A stretch of 64,000 nucleotides of DNA from Flavobacterium jejuense (GTDB taxonomy: Bacteria > Bacteroidota > Bacteroidia > Flavobacteriales > Flavobacteriaceae), in the NCBI RefSeq assembly GCF_006491595.2, contig NZ_VEVQ02000003.1, forward strand, positions 353,367-417,366. The letters are read 5' to 3'. The notes below the pieces were generated by a model, which saw nothing but the letters and a program-made list of their open reading frames with translations, was not told the DNA's origin and ran no database searches. How positions within the stretch are numbered: the first letter of the stretch is position 1; each line of letters opens with the position of its first letter. The position numbers were made by a program, and so were the translations under genes. This document shows positions 1-9,353 of this stretch, one piece after another.

Positions 1-398
<398 letters not shown>

Positions 399-401
399 TA
401 T

Positions 402-3400
402 TTATTCTTCTAATCTGATGTCTAAACCAAGACCTTTCAATTCATGCATTAATACATTGAATGATTCAGGTAATCCTGGTTCTGGCATTGTTTCTCCTTT
501 AACGATTGCTTCGTAAGTTTTAGCTCTACCGATTACATCATCAGATTTAACCGTCAATATCTCTCTTAAAGTACTTGATGCTCCATAAGCTTCAAGTGCC
601 CAAACCTCCATTTCTCCGAAACGTTGACCTCCAAATTGCGCCTTACCACCTAAAGGTTGTTGCGTAATTAAAGAGTAAGGACCTATAGAACGAGCATGCA
701 TTTTATCGTCAACCATATGTCCTAATTTAAGCATATAGATAACTCCTACTGTAGCTGCCTGATGGAAACGCTCACCAGTTCCACCATCATAAAGATGTGT
801 GTGTCCAAATCTTGGTACACCGGCTTCATCAGTTAACTCATTAATTTGATCTAAAGATGCACCATCAAAAATTGGTGTTGCAAACTTTCTACCTAAATTC
901 ATACCAGCCCAACCAAGAACAGTTTCATATATCTGACCAATGTTCATACGTGAAGGTACTCCAAGTGGATTCAATACAATATCAACAGGTGTTCCGTCCT
1001 CTAAAAATGGCATATCTTCATGACGTACAATTCTTGCAACGATACCTTTGTTACCGTGACGACCAGCCATTTTATCACCTACTTTAAGTTTACGTTTCTT
1101 AGCAATATAAACTTTAGCTAATTTTAAAATCCCTGCTGGTAACTCATCACCTACTGTAATTGTAAATTTCTCTCTTCTTAACCAACCTTGTAAGTCATTC
1201 AACTTAATTTTATAGTTATGAACTAAGTCATTTACCATTTTATTTGTAGCATCATCTGTTGTCCATTGTCCTTTTGTTAAGTGAGCAAAATCGTCAACTG
1301 ATTGCAACATTTTTTTAGTAAATTTCTTACCTTTTGGTAATACTTCTTCTCCTAGATCGTTCATTACACCTTGAGAAGTTTTACCATCAATGATAACAAA
1401 TAACTTTTCGATTAACTTGTCTTTTAATTCGTTGAATTTTACTTCAAACTCTATATCAAGTTTATCGATGTCTTCTTTATCTTTTGAACGCTTACGTTTA
1501 TCTTTTACCGCTTTAGCAAATAATTTTTTATCTAAAACTACACCATGTAATGATGGAGAAGCTTTTAATGAAGCGTCTTTTACATCACCTGCTTTATCTC
1601 CAAAGATTGCACGAAGTAATTTCTCTTCAGGTGTTGGATCAGATTCTCCTTTAGGAGTAATTTTACCAATTAAAATATCACCTGGTTTCACTTCTGCACC
1701 AATACGAATCATTCCGTTTTCATCCAAGTCTTTAGTAGCCTCTTCGGAAACGTTAGGAATATCATTAGTTAACTCTTCATTACCTAATTTTGTATCACGC
1801 ACTTCTAATGAATAGTCATCAATATGAATAGAAGTGAATATATCATCACGAACTACTTTTTCAGAAATTACAATTGCATCCTCAAAGTTATATCCTTTCC
1901 AAGGCATGAAAGCTACTTTTAAGTTTCTACCTAAAGCTAACTCTCCATTTTGTGTTGCATATCCTTCGCAAAGAACTTGTCCTTTGTTAACTTTATCTCC
2001 TTTTCTCACAATAGGTTTTAAGTTAATAGAAGTACTTTGATTCGTTTTTCTGAATTTGATTAACTGGTATGTTTTTTCATCTTCTTCAAAACTTACCATT
2101 CGCTCTTCTTCAGTTCTATCATATTTAATAGTAATTTTGTTTGCATCAACATAAGTTACTATACCATCACCCTCAGCATTAATAAGAACTCTAGAATCAG
2201 AAGCTACTTGTCTTTCCAAACCAGTTCCTACAATAGGAGCTTCTGGTCTTAATAAAGGAACTGCTTGACGCATCATGTTTGAACCCATCAACGCACGGTT
2301 AGCATCATCATGTTCCAAGAAAGGAATTAATGAAGCTGAAATAGATGCGATCTGATTTGGAGCAACATCTGTATAATCAACTACATTAGGTTCAACAACT
2401 GGAAAATCACCCTCTTCTCTAGCAATAACTTTTTCAGCAGTAATTTTACCATCTTCATTCATTTCAATGTTTGCCTGCGCAATCATTTTTCCTTCTTCCT
2501 CTTCGGCACTTAAATAAATAGGCGTCGATTCTAAATCAACAACACCATCAGTTACTTTACGATATGGTGTTTCAATGAATCCCATTCCATTCACTTTAGC
2601 ATAAACTCCTAAAGAAGAAATCAAACCAATATTTGGTCCCTCAGGTGTTTCAATAGGACACAAACGACCATAATGCGTATAGTGAACGTCACGAACCTCA
2701 AATCCAGCTCTTTCTCTAGATAAACCTCCAGGTCCTAGAGCAGATAAACGACGTTTGTGAGTAATCTCTGCTAATGGATTTGTTTGATCCATAAACTGAG
2801 ATAACTGATTCGTTCCAAAGAAAGAATTGATTACAGATGATAATGTTTTAGCATTAATCAAGTCTATTGGTGTAAACACCTCGTTATCTCTAACGTTCAT
2901 TCTTTCTCTAATTGTTCTTGCCATACGAGCTAGACCAACACCAAATTGTGAAGACAATTGCTCACCAACAGTTCTAACACGTCTGTTAGACAAGTGATCA
3001 ATATCATCAATCTCTGCTTTAGAGTTAATTAATTCGATCAAATATTTAACAATAGTTATGATATCTTCTTTGGTTAAGACTTGCTTTTCCATTGGAATAT
3101 CTAACTGCAATTTTTTATTCATTCTATAACGACCTACTTCACCTAAGTTATAGCGTTGATCTGAAAAGAATAATTTATCTATAATACCACGAGCCGTTTC
3201 CTCATCAGGTGGTTCTGCGTTACGTAATTGTCTATAAATATGTTCAACAGCTTCTTTTTCAGAATTTGTTGGATCTTTTTGTAAAGTATTATGGATTATT
3301 GTATAATCAGCAGCATTGTTATCTTCTTTGTGTAAAAGAATAGCTTTAACGTCTGCATCAATAATTTCTTCAATATTATCTTTATCTAAAATAGTATCAC

Positions 3401-4214
3401 GATCTAGAATAATCTCGTTACGTTCAATCGACACTACTTCTCCAGTATCTTCATCTACGAAATCTTCATGCCATGTATTCAATACACGAGCAGCTAATTT
3501 TCGTCCAATATATTTTTTAATACCTGTTTTTGATACTTTTATTTCTTCTGCTAAGTCGAAAATTTCTAAGATATCCTTATCTCTTTCAAATCCGATTGCT
3601 CTAAATAAAGTAGTAACTGGTAATTTTTTCTTTCTATCAATATAAGCATACATTACACTATTGATATCAGTTGCGAATTCTATCCAAGAACCTTTAAAAG
3701 GAATAATTCTTGCAGAATAAAGTTTAGTTCCATTTGCATGGAAGGATTGTCCAAAGAAAACACCCGGTGAACGGTGTAATTGAGAAACAACAACACGCTC
3801 AGCTCCATTAATTACAAATGTTCCACTAGGAGTCATATAAGGAATAGTCCCTAAATAAACATCTTGAACAATAGTTTCAAAATCTTCATGTTCAGGATCT
3901 GTACAGTATAACTTCAGCCTTGCCTTTAAGGGCACACTGTAAGTTAAACCTCTATCAATACATTCTTCAATTGTATACCTTGGTGGATCTATAAAATAAT
4001 CAAGAAACTCTAAAACGAATTGATTTCTCGTATCCGTTATTGGGAAATTTTCCATGAAGGTGTTATAGAGACCTTCGTTGCCTCTTTCATCAGATTTCGT
4101 TTCCAATTGGAAGAAATCTTTAAAAGATTTTACCTGAATATCAAGAAAATCTGGATAATTAGGTATATTCTTAGTAGAAGCAAAATTTAATCTTTCAGTC
4201 TGATTAGTAATCAT
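402..4214 (-). CDS. rpoB: DNA-directed RNA polymerase subunit beta
   Basis: Full-length beta subunit of 1270 aa starting [13 protein letters not shown]. An in-frame TTG lies one codon upstream (4217), but the ATG at 4212-4214 is the better start. The rifampicin-binding region (about residues 464-510) reads [17 protein letters not shown] followed by [15 protein letters not shown]. The residues matching E. coli D516, H526 and S531 are therefore the sensitive forms. The conserved catalytic-core motifs KGYNFEDAI and [12 protein letters not shown] are present, and the C-terminus has the usual [28 protein letters not shown] segment. The gene follows rplL after a gap with a strong hairpin and precedes rpoC. 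Confidence 0.98.
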   Translation of the reverse strand: MITNQTERLNFASTKNIPNYPDFLDIQVKSFKDFFQLETKSDERGNEGLYNTFMENFPITDTRNQFVLEFLDYFIDPPRYTIEECIDRGLTYSVPLKARLKLYCTDPEHEDFETIVQDVYLGTIPYMTPSGTFVINGAERVVVSQLHRSPGVFFGQSFHANGTKLYSARIIPFKGSWIEFATDINSVMYAYIDRKKKLPVTTLFRAIGFERDKDILEIFDLAEEIKVSKTGIKKYIGRKLAARVLNTWHEDFVDEDTGEVVSIERNEIILDRDTILDKDNIEEIIDADVKAILLHKEDNNAADYTIIHNTLQKDPTNSEKEAVEHIYRQLRNAEPPDEETARGIIDKLFFSDQRYNLGEVGRYRMNKKLQLDIPMEKQVLTKEDIITIVKYLIELINSKAEIDDIDHLSNRRVRTVGEQLSSQFGVGLARMARTIRERMNVRDNEVFTPIDLINAKTLSSVINSFFGTNQLSQFMDQTNPLAEITHKRRLSALGPGGLSRERAGFEVRDVHYTHYGRLCPIETPEGPNIGLISSLGVYAKVNGMGFIETPYRKVTDGVVDLESTPIYLSAEEEEGKMIAQANIEMNEDGKITAEKVIAREEGDFPVVEPNVVDYTDVAPNQIASISASLIPFLEHDDANRALMGSNMMRQAVPLLRPEAPIVGTGLERQVASDSRVLINAEGDGIVTYVDANKITIKYDRTEEERMVSFEEDEKTYQLIKFRKTNQSTSINLKPIVRKGDKVNKGQVLCEGYATQNGELALGRNLKVAFMPWKGYNFEDAIVISEKVVRDDIFTSIHIDDYSLEVRDTKLGNEELTNDIPNVSEEATKDLDENGMIRIGAEVKPGDILIGKITPKGESDPTPEEKLLRAIFGDKAGDVKDASLKASPSLHGVVLDKKLFAKAVKDKRKRSKDKEDIDKLDIEFEVKFNELKDKLIEKLFVIIDGKTSQGVMNDLGEEVLPKGKKFTKKMLQSVDDFAHLTKGQWTTDDATNKMVNDLVHNYKIKLNDLQGWLRREKFTITVGDELPAGILKLAKVYIAKKRKLKVGDKMAGRHGNKGIVARIVRHEDMPFLEDGTPVDIVLNPLGVPSRMNIGQIYETVLGWAGMNLGRKFATPIFDGASLDQINELTDEAGVPRFGHTHLYDGGTGERFHQAATVGVIYMLKLGHMVDDKMHARSIGPYSLITQQPLGGKAQFGGQRFGEMEVWALEAYGASSTLREILTVKSDDVIGRAKTYEAIVKGETMPEPGLPESFNVLMHELKGLGLDIRLEE

Positions 4215-4277
4215 CAATGGACAAATTTTTATTTAGAAAAAAATTAAAAACGTATAAAACGATAATATACGCAAAAT

Positions 4278-4315
4278 GGTTTAGGTCATTGAGAGATAAT
4301 CTCAAGACCTAAACC
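4278..4315 (-). promoter_or_regulatory. strong hairpin in the rplL-rpoB spacer
   Basis: A long stem is formed by GGTTTAGGTC (4278-4287) with GACCTAAACC (4306-4315). It is extended by TTGAGA/TCTCAA (4289-4294 / 4300-4305) after a single bulged A, with a 5-nt loop. On the transcribed strand no T-run follows, so it is not a standard terminator. In E. coli the rplL-rpoB spacer carries a partial attenuator and an RNase III site. A similar processing or attenuation role here is an inference. Confidence 0.6.
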
Positions 4316-4337
4316 TGCTTTGTAAACTAAGTTTAGC

Positions 4338-4706
4338 TTATTTAAGCTCAACTACAGCTCCAGCTTCTTCTAAAGCTTTCTTAAGACCTTCAGCCTCATC
4401 TTTAGAAACTCCTTCTTTAACATTTGCAGGAGCACTATCTACCATATCTTTAGCCTCTTTAAGACCTAAACCAGTTAATTCTTTAACTGCTTTTACTACA
4501 GCTAATTTAGAAGCACCAGCTTCTTTTAATACAACTGTAAATTCTGATTGCTCAGCAGCAGCACCAGCATCACCTCCACCAGAAACCACAACAGCAGCTG
4601 CAGCTGGCTCAATACCATACTCGTCTTTTAATATTGTTGCTAACTCATTAACTTCTTTAACAGTTAAGTTAACTAATTGTTCTGCGAATTGTTTCAAATC
4701 TGCCAT
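4338..4706 (-). CDS. rplL: 50S ribosomal protein L7/L12
   Basis: A 122-aa acidic protein forming the ribosomal stalk that recruits translation GTPases. It has an N-terminal dimerisation helix ([19 protein letters not shown]), an Ala/Gly-rich hinge at about residues 36-52, and the C-terminal domain with [20 protein letters not shown] and VVELK at the end. It lies 57 bp downstream of rplJ, and the two products form the L10(L12)n stalk complex. Length and sequence are normal for the family. Confidence 0.98.
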   Translation of the reverse strand: MADLKQFAEQLVNLTVKEVNELATILKDEYGIEPAAAAVVVSGGGDAGAAAEQSEFTVVLKEAGASKLAVVKAVKELTGLGLKEAKDMVDSAPANVKEGVSKDEAEGLKKALEEAGAVVELK

Positions 4707-4763
4707 TTTTCTATCTTTTAAAATGTTTTGTAAAAAATTATAATTTATTAAAGCGCGTTCTTT

Positions 4764-5261
4764 TTATTCAGCAACCTCTTCCTTACCTTCTTGATTTTGA
4801 AGTGCAGAGATAACTCTTTGAGCTGGAGATTGTAACAATCCGATGATTTCTCCAATAACTTCAGCTCTAGATTTAATAGAAGCTAATTTATCTAATTGAT
4901 CATCACCAATATAAACATCCTCAGTAATATAAGCTCCCTTTAAAATAGGCTTACTACCCTTTTTACGAAATTCTTTTATAATTTTAGCTGGTGCATTAGC
5001 AACATCTGAAATCATAACAGAAGTATTTCCTTTTAAAACTGATGGTAAATCACCAAAATCTGTATCAGAAGCTTCCATAGCTTTTTCAAGCAATGTATTT
5101 TTAACTACTTCTAATTTGATTCCTGCTTTAAAACAAGCTCTTCTTAAGTTTGAAGTAGAATCTGCATCTAGTCCTGAAGTATCTGCTAAATAAATAACAG
5201 TTACTCCCGCTAACTTTGCAGTTAAATCTTCAATAGCGATTGATTTTTCTTCTCTAGTCAT
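4764..5261 (-). CDS. rplJ: 50S ribosomal protein L10
   Basis: A 165-aa stalk-base protein that binds 23S rRNA and anchors L7/L12 dimers. It starts MTREEKSIAIEDL and has the family segment DTSGLDADSTSNLRRAC followed by KNTLLEKAM. The C-terminal helix that carries L12 includes LLQSPAQRVISALQ. The next upstream gene, rplA, ends only 23 bp away. There is therefore no room for the long L10 leader seen where rplJ begins a transcription unit; it is read from an upstream promoter. Confidence 0.97.
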   Translation of the reverse strand: MTREEKSIAIEDLTAKLAGVTVIYLADTSGLDADSTSNLRRACFKAGIKLEVVKNTLLEKAMEASDTDFGDLPSVLKGNTSVMISDVANAPAKIIKEFRKKGSKPILKGAYITEDVYIGDDQLDKLASIKSRAEVIGEIIGLLQSPAQRVISALQNQEGKEEVAE

Positions 5262-5284
5262 ACTAAAAATTTTTAACTACCAAA

Positions 5285-5974
5285 TTATACTGCCTTAGGA
5301 TCTAAAGCAATAGCAGGACTCATTGTACTAGATAAGTGTATTGACTTAATATAAGTACCTTTAGCTGCAGTTGGTTTTAATTTTATTAATGTTTGAATAA
5401 TTTCGTGAGCATTGTCATAGATTTTATCAGCATCAAAAGACACTTTACCTATACCTGCATGTACTATACCAGTTTTATCAACTTTGAAGTCAATTTTACC
5501 AGCTTTTACCTCTTGAACAGCTTTAGCAACATCCATTGTTACTGTACCTGTCTTAGGGTTTGGCATCAATCCTCTTGGTCCTAAAATACGTCCTAATGGA
5601 CCTAATTTACCCATAACAGCTGGCATAGTGATTATTACATCAATATCAGTCCAACCATCTTTAATTTTTTGAAGATATTCATCTAAACCTACGTGATCTG
5701 CACCAGCAGCTTTAGCTTCTTCTTCTTTATCTGGAGTTACTAATGCTAACACACGAACATCTTTACCTGTTCCGTGAGGTAACGTAACAACACCTCTTAC
5801 CATTTGATTCGCTTTTCTTGGATCTACTCCAAGGCGAACAGCGATATCTACAGACTCATCAAATTTTGCAGAAGAAACAACTTTAATTAATGCAGCAGCA
5901 TCTTTTAAAGTATAGTGTTTGTTCTTTTCAATTTTTGAAGCAGCCTCTTTTTGCTTTTTTGTCAATTTTGCCAT
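5285..5974 (-). CDS. rplA: 50S ribosomal protein L1
   Basis: A 229-aa protein of the L1 stalk, which helps E-site tRNA release and in many bacteria represses its own operon. Family signatures include [31 protein letters not shown] and the L1 motif [20 protein letters not shown]. It follows rplK by 19 bp and precedes rplJ by 23 bp, the standard rplKAJL order. No L1-binding leader structure was worked out here. Confidence 0.98.
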   Translation of the reverse strand: MAKLTKKQKEAASKIEKNKHYTLKDAAALIKVVSSAKFDESVDIAVRLGVDPRKANQMVRGVVTLPHGTGKDVRVLALVTPDKEEEAKAAGADHVGLDEYLQKIKDGWTDIDVIITMPAVMGKLGPLGRILGPRGLMPNPKTGTVTMDVAKAVQEVKAGKIDFKVDKTGIVHAGIGKVSFDADKIYDNAHEIIQTLIKLKPTAAKGTYIKSIHLSSTMSPAIALDPKAV

Positions 5975-5993
5975 GTCTAATTCTCTTTAACGA

Positions 5994-6431
5994 TTAAAAA
6001 GGAGCGTCTCCTGATACTGTTATACCCATAGATCTAGCTGTTCCTGCAACCATACTCATTGCTTTTTCAATTGTAAAAGCATTAAGATCTGGCATTTTGT
6101 CTTCAGCAATAGTTCTGATTTGATCCCAAGTAACATTTGCTACTTTTTTACGATTAGGTTCACCTGAACCAGACTTAACTTTTGCTGCCTCTAAAATTTG
6201 AATTGCAGCAGGTGGCGTTTTTACAACAAAGTCAAAAGACTTGTCTTTATACACTGTAATTTGTACTGGTAAAACTTTGCCAGGTTTATCCTGAGTTCTT
6301 GCATTAAACTGCTTACAGAACTCCATGATGTTAACCCCAGCAGCCCCCAAAGCAGGTCCAACCGGTGGCGATGGATTCGCTGCACCTCCCTTAACTTGTA
6401 GTTTAACTACTTTACTAACTTCTTTTGCCAT
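5994..6431 (-). CDS. rplK: 50S ribosomal protein L11
   Basis: A 145-aa protein of the GTPase-associated centre, needed for stringent-factor activation by stalled ribosomes. It begins [20 protein letters not shown] and has the proline-rich [20 protein letters not shown] block of the N-terminal domain. The C-terminal rRNA-binding domain ends [10 protein letters not shown]. It lies 65 bp downstream of nusG, the normal order. Confidence 0.98.
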   Translation of the reverse strand: MAKEVSKVVKLQVKGGAANPSPPVGPALGAAGVNIMEFCKQFNARTQDKPGKVLPVQITVYKDKSFDFVVKTPPAAIQILEAAKVKSGSGEPNRKKVANVTWDQIRTIAEDKMPDLNAFTIEKAMSMVAGTARSMGITVSGDAPF

Positions 6432-6496
6432 TTTTTAAAAAAATTTAGCACATCTATCAATTGGAAGCGATTGATGTGATTTATATATGTAACTGA

Positions 6497-7048
6497 TTAT
6501 ACTTTTTCTACTTGCATAAAACTCAACTCTAAAGGTGTTTTTCTTCCGAAAATCTTAACCATTACTTCAAGTTTACGCTTTTCTTCATTAACCTTTTCAA
6601 TTGCTCCATTGAAGCCATTAAAAGGCCCATCAATAACCTTAACTGTTTCTCCCACTGAAAATGGTATTGAGATATTATCCACTTTAACAGATAATTCATC
6701 TACTTTACCTAACATTCTATTTACTTCAGACATCCTTAAAGGCACAGGATCACCTCCTTTAGTCTCTCCAAGGAAACCAATTACACCAGGAATAGATTTA
6801 ATGATATGAGGAACCTCACCTGTAAGACTAGCTTCAATCATAATATAACCAGGAAAGTAAACCTTTTCCTTAGCTATTTTTTTTCCATCTCTAATTTGTA
6901 CAACTTTTTCAGTAGGTACCAAAACTTGAGAAACATAGTCAGACATTCCTAAACGCAGTGTTTCAGATTCTATATAAGCCTTAACCTTATTCTCTTGCCC
7001 ACTTACCGCTCTTACAACATACCACTTTTTAACATTATTATCTGCCAT
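6497..7048 (-). CDS. nusG: transcription termination/antitermination factor NusG
   Basis: A 183-aa elongation factor that binds the beta' clamp helices of RNA polymerase and links it to Rho or to the ribosome. The N-terminal NGN domain (about residues 7-115) starts KKWYVVRAVSGQENKVK and includes VYFPGYIMIE and IPGVIGFLG. The C-terminal KOW domain (about 128-180) has GETVKVIDGPFNGFNG. It follows secE by 4 bp, so the two are translated from one message. Confidence 0.97.
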   Translation of the reverse strand: MADNNVKKWYVVRAVSGQENKVKAYIESETLRLGMSDYVSQVLVPTEKVVQIRDGKKIAKEKVYFPGYIMIEASLTGEVPHIIKSIPGVIGFLGETKGGDPVPLRMSEVNRMLGKVDELSVKVDNISIPFSVGETVKVIDGPFNGFNGAIEKVNEEKRKLEVMVKIFGRKTPLELSFMQVEKV

Positions 7049-7052
7049 GATA

Positions 7053-7247
7053 TTATTTTAGTAAGTTAAAAAAGCCCTCAAGAGCCTTAACAAACAATTG
7101 ATCTACACCATAAGTCAAAAGCGCAAAAATAACTGAAAACAAAGCCACTATTATAGTTAAACGTTGTACTTCTGACCATTCTGGCCAAGTTACATTAGAT
7201 TTCAATTCTTGAAATGCTTCTGAAATATAATTAACAAATTTCATCAT
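7053..7247 (-). CDS. secE: preprotein translocase subunit SecE
   Basis: A 64-aa single-span membrane protein of the SecYEG channel. The amphipathic helix NYISEAFQELKSNVTWP and the conserved WPEWSEVQRLT precede one transmembrane segment (about residues 32-52). Longer in-frame starts run into the tRNA-Trp gene (7263-7334), so the start is set at the MMKF double ATG; the second ATG at 7244 is equally possible. Its place between tRNA-Trp and nusG is typical. Confidence 0.93.
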   Translation of the reverse strand: MMKFVNYISEAFQELKSNVTWPEWSEVQRLTIIVALFSVIFALLTYGVDQLFVKALEGFFNLLK

Positions 7248-7262
7248 TACTTTATTGATTTG

Positions 7263-7334
7263 CACGGGCGGAGGGATTCGAACCCCCATCAATGGTTTTG
7301 GAGACCACTATACTAGCCCTTGTACTACGCCCGT
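7263..7334 (-). tRNA. tRNA-Trp (CCA)
   Basis: Read on the minus strand, a 7-bp acceptor stem ACGGGCG/CGCCCGT closes the cloverleaf. The D-loop has GGGCTAGTATAGTGG, the T-arm GGGGGTTCGAATCCC, and the anticodon loop CTCCAAA gives anticodon CCA. It sits between tuf and secE, a common bacterial arrangement. CCA is not encoded. Confidence 0.96.
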
Positions 7335-7341
7335 TTATTAG

Positions 7342-7373
7342 AAGCCAGTCGAAAAATCAACTGGCTTTTTTTT
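7342..7373. terminator. hairpin between tuf and tRNA-Trp, T-run on the plus strand
   Basis: Perfect 8-bp stem AAGCCAGT (7342-7349) with ACTGGCTT (7360-7367). The T-run follows the stem on the plus strand, while the surrounding genes are on the minus strand, where the run becomes A residues before the stem. It may be a processing or partial-termination hairpin between tuf and tRNA-Trp rather than an ordinary terminator. Confidence 0.4.
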
Positions 7374-7391
7374 AATATATAAACTAATTAA

Positions 7392-8579
7392 TTAGTCTAA
7401 AATTTCAGTTACCTGACCAGCACCAACCGTTCTACCACCTTCACGAACTGCAAAACGTAATCCAACAGATAATGCAATAGCACTTAATAATTGAACTTCA
7501 ATTGTTAAGTTATCTCCAGGCATAACCATTTCTACACCAGCTGGTAAAGTAATAGTACCAGTAACATCAGTTGTACGTACATAAAACTGTGGACGGTAGT
7601 TATTATGGAACGGAGTATGACGTCCACCTTCTTCTTTTTTCAAGATATACACCTCAGCTTTAAAGTGAGCGTGTGGCTTAACAGATCCTGGCTTAACAAT
7701 AACCATTCCTCTTTTAATATCTTCTTTAGCAATACCTCTTAATAAGATACCAGCGTTATCTCCAGCCTCACCTCTATCAAGGATTTGACGGAACATTTCG
7801 ATACCAGTTATAGTAGATGTTAATTTCTCAGCACCCATACCAATAATCTCAACCGCGTCACCTGTATTAGCAATACCCGTCTCAATACGACCTGTAGCAA
7901 CAGTTCCACGACCAGTAATTGTAAACACATCTTCAACTGGCATCAAGAAAGGCTTCTCAACATCACGAGCAGGCAATTCAATCCAATTATCAACAGCTTC
8001 CATTAATTCTAAAACTGTATCAACCCATTTTTGTTCTCCATTCAAAGCTCCTAAAGCAGATCCTTGGATAACTGGACCATTATCACCATCATACTGATAG
8101 AAAGATAATAAATCTCTAATTTCCATTTCAACAAGCTCTAACAACTCAGCATCATCAACCATATCAACTTTATTCATGAATACAACCATTCTTGGAACAC
8201 CCACTTGGCGACCTAAAAGGATATGCTCACGAGTTTGTGGCATAGGACCATCAGTAGCAGCAACTACTAAGATAGCTCCATCCATTTGCGCAGCTCCAGT
8301 TACCATGTTCTTAACATAATCCGCGTGACCTGGACAGTCAACGTGAGCATAGTGACGGTTAGCTGTAGCATATTCTACGTGAGAAGTATTAATAGTAATA
8401 CCTCTTTCTTTTTCTTCTGGTGCGTTATCAATTTGATCAAACGATTTTGCTTCTGAAAAACCAGCATCAGATAACACTTTAGTTATTGCTGCAGTTAAAG
8501 TTGTTTTACCGTGATCTACGTGTCCAATAGTACCAATGTTTAAGTGTGGTTTGGAACGATCAAAATTTCCTTTTGCCAT
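7392..8579 (-). CDS. tuf: elongation factor Tu
   Basis: A 395-aa GTPase that delivers aminoacyl-tRNA to the ribosome. It has the P-loop GHVDHGKT at residues 19-26, the switch region [21 protein letters not shown], and the guanine-specificity motif NKVD near residue 136. Domains II and III follow, and the protein ends GQVTEILD. It is transcribed after three tRNA genes, with a 58-nt gap after tRNA-Thr(GGT), as in the E. coli tufB locus. No second copy occurs in the window. Confidence 0.98.
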   Translation of the reverse strand: MAKGNFDRSKPHLNIGTIGHVDHGKTTLTAAITKVLSDAGFSEAKSFDQIDNAPEEKERGITINTSHVEYATANRHYAHVDCPGHADYVKNMVTGAAQMDGAILVVAATDGPMPQTREHILLGRQVGVPRMVVFMNKVDMVDDAELLELVEMEIRDLLSFYQYDGDNGPVIQGSALGALNGEQKWVDTVLELMEAVDNWIELPARDVEKPFLMPVEDVFTITGRGTVATGRIETGIANTGDAVEIIGMGAEKLTSTITGIEMFRQILDRGEAGDNAGILLRGIAKEDIKRGMVIVKPGSVKPHAHFKAEVYILKKEEGGRHTPFHNNYRPQFYVRTTDVTGTITLPAGVEMVMPGDNLTIEVQLLSAIALSVGLRFAVREGGRTVGAGQVTEILD

Positions 8580-8637
8580 GATTTAATAATTTAATCTTAG
8601 TTATATATTAGTGTTCAAAAATTATAAACATTTCCAG

Positions 8638-8709
8638 AGCCAATGACGGGAATTGAACCCGTGACCTCTTCCTTACCAAGGAAGCACTCTACCCCTGAGC
8701 TACACCGGC
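8638..8709 (-). tRNA. tRNA-Thr (GGT)
   Basis: The minus-strand cloverleaf has acceptor GCCGGTG pairing with CATTGGC (two G-U pairs), D-arm GTAGCTCAGGGGTAGAG, anticodon stem CTTCC/GGAAG with loop TTGGTAA (anticodon GGT), and T-arm ACGGGTTCAATTCCCGT. The discriminator base is T. It directly precedes tuf. Confidence 0.95.
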
Positions 8710-8737
8710 TTACATCTGTCATCAACAGGAATGTTTG

Positions 8738-8818
8738 TGGGGAGAGCAGGATTCGAACCTGCGAAGGTTACCCAGCAGATTTACAGTCTGCCCTCGTTGG
8801 CCGCTTGAGTATCTCCCC
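8738..8818 (-). tRNA. tRNA-Tyr (GTA)
   Basis: An 81-nt tRNA with the long variable arm expected for tyrosine. Acceptor GGGGAGA pairs with TCTCCCC, the anticodon stem GCAGA/TCTGC carries loop CTGTAAA (anticodon GTA), and the T-arm is GCAGGTTCGAATCCTGC. It is the second tRNA of the Thr-Tyr-Thr-tuf unit. Confidence 0.96.
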
Positions 8819-8851
8819 ATACCATTTTATTATCAGTTACTTAACTCTTTG

Positions 8852-8925
8852 AGCCGATGGAGGGACTCGAACCCACGACCTGCTGATTACAAATCAGCTG
8901 CTCTAGCCAGCTGAGCTACACCGGC
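8852..8925 (-). tRNA. tRNA-Thr (TGT)
   Basis: A 74-nt tRNA with acceptor GCCGGTG/CATCGGC, D-arm GTAGCTCAGCTGGCTAGAGC, anticodon stem GCTGA/TCAGC with loop TTTGTAA (anticodon TGT), and T-arm GTGGGTTCGAGTCCCTC. It is the first gene of the tRNA-tuf transcript, about 33 nt below the predicted start of transcription. Confidence 0.96.
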
Positions 8926-8933
8926 AACTATAA

Positions 8934-8962
8934 TAAAAAAAGTCCGCTATTTCTAACGGACT
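8934..8962 (-). terminator. terminator of the xerC-hpf unit
   Basis: On the minus strand AGTCCG (8957-8962) pairs with CGGACT (8941-8946) around a 10-nt loop, followed by a run of eight T residues (8934-8941). It lies 54 bp below the hpf stop codon. The predicted start site of the next transcript (about 8958) falls inside the first arm, so that transcript cannot form the hairpin. Confidence 0.8.
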
Positions 8963-8963
8963 G

Positions 8964-8993
8964 CAAATGTATAGAATTTATTTTTTATTCAAA
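8964..8993 (-). promoter_or_regulatory. promoter of the tRNA-Thr/Tyr/Thr-tuf operon
   Basis: The minus strand reads TTTG (8990-8993), an 18-nt spacer and TACATTTG (8964-8971). This is an exact match to the Bacteroidota housekeeping promoter (TTTG, 17-23 nt, TAnnTTTG). It overlaps the upstream terminator. Being strong and constitutive, it may also feed secE-nusG-rpl-rpo. Confidence 0.85.
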
Positions 8994-9016
8994 ACTTTTT
9001 TTGTCTTTTTTTTCAT

Positions 9017-9319
9017 TTAAGCATGAGCTCTTATTTTTTCCTTATACTTTATCAAAATTCTTTCTAGGGATTCTTCCGAAATATCAACAGCCTCTTCAAA
9101 AGTCTTACATGTTTTTTTTACCACAAACTCCTCTCCTGGCACATGTATTTTCACTTCAACCGTTTTATTTTCTTTATCACTAGTGTTTTCTAATTTTAAA
9201 AAAACATCAGAAGAAATAACTTTATCAAAATATTTCTCCAATTTATCTAATCGTTCTTGAACAAAGTTGATTAATTTTTTATCAACATTAAAATTAACTG
9301 CCTGAACATTTACTTTCAT
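9017..9319 (-). CDS. hpf: ribosome hibernation-promoting factor, short form (HPF/RaiA family)
   Basis: A 100-aa protein of the family that binds the 30S A/P sites and inactivates ribosomes in stationary phase. It begins MKVNVQAVNFNVDKKLINFV and has the beta-alpha-beta-beta-beta-alpha pattern, with EKYFDKVISSDVFLKLE and VEVKIHVPG followed by a C-terminal helix. It lacks the C-terminal dimerisation domain of long HPF. It lies 34 bp downstream of the recombinase gene and ends before a clear terminator. Confidence 0.9.
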   Translation of the reverse strand: MKVNVQAVNFNVDKKLINFVQERLDKLEKYFDKVISSDVFLKLENTSDKENKTVEVKIHVPGEEFVVKKTCKTFEEAVDISEESLERILIKYKEKIRAHA

Positions 9320-9353
9320 ACTCTTTAATAATTACTTAGGTTAGACAAGTGAA

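Noticed and set aside
1390..1815. Plus-strand Ser/Phe-rich ORF within rpoB
   Set aside because: It is an antisense shadow of rpoB with no independent support.
2690..2825. Possible rifampicin-resistance changes in rpoB
   Set aside because: The residues equivalent to E. coli D516, H526 and S531 are all the sensitive type.
7248..7292. Upstream extension of secE to a longer in-frame ATG
   Set aside because: It lies within the tRNA-Trp gene; the family starts near MMKF.
8643..8852. Plus-strand ORF of 69 codons with the phrase SRIRTCEGYPADLQSAL
   Set aside because: It is the antisense reading of tRNA-Thr and tRNA-Tyr, a well-known false protein.
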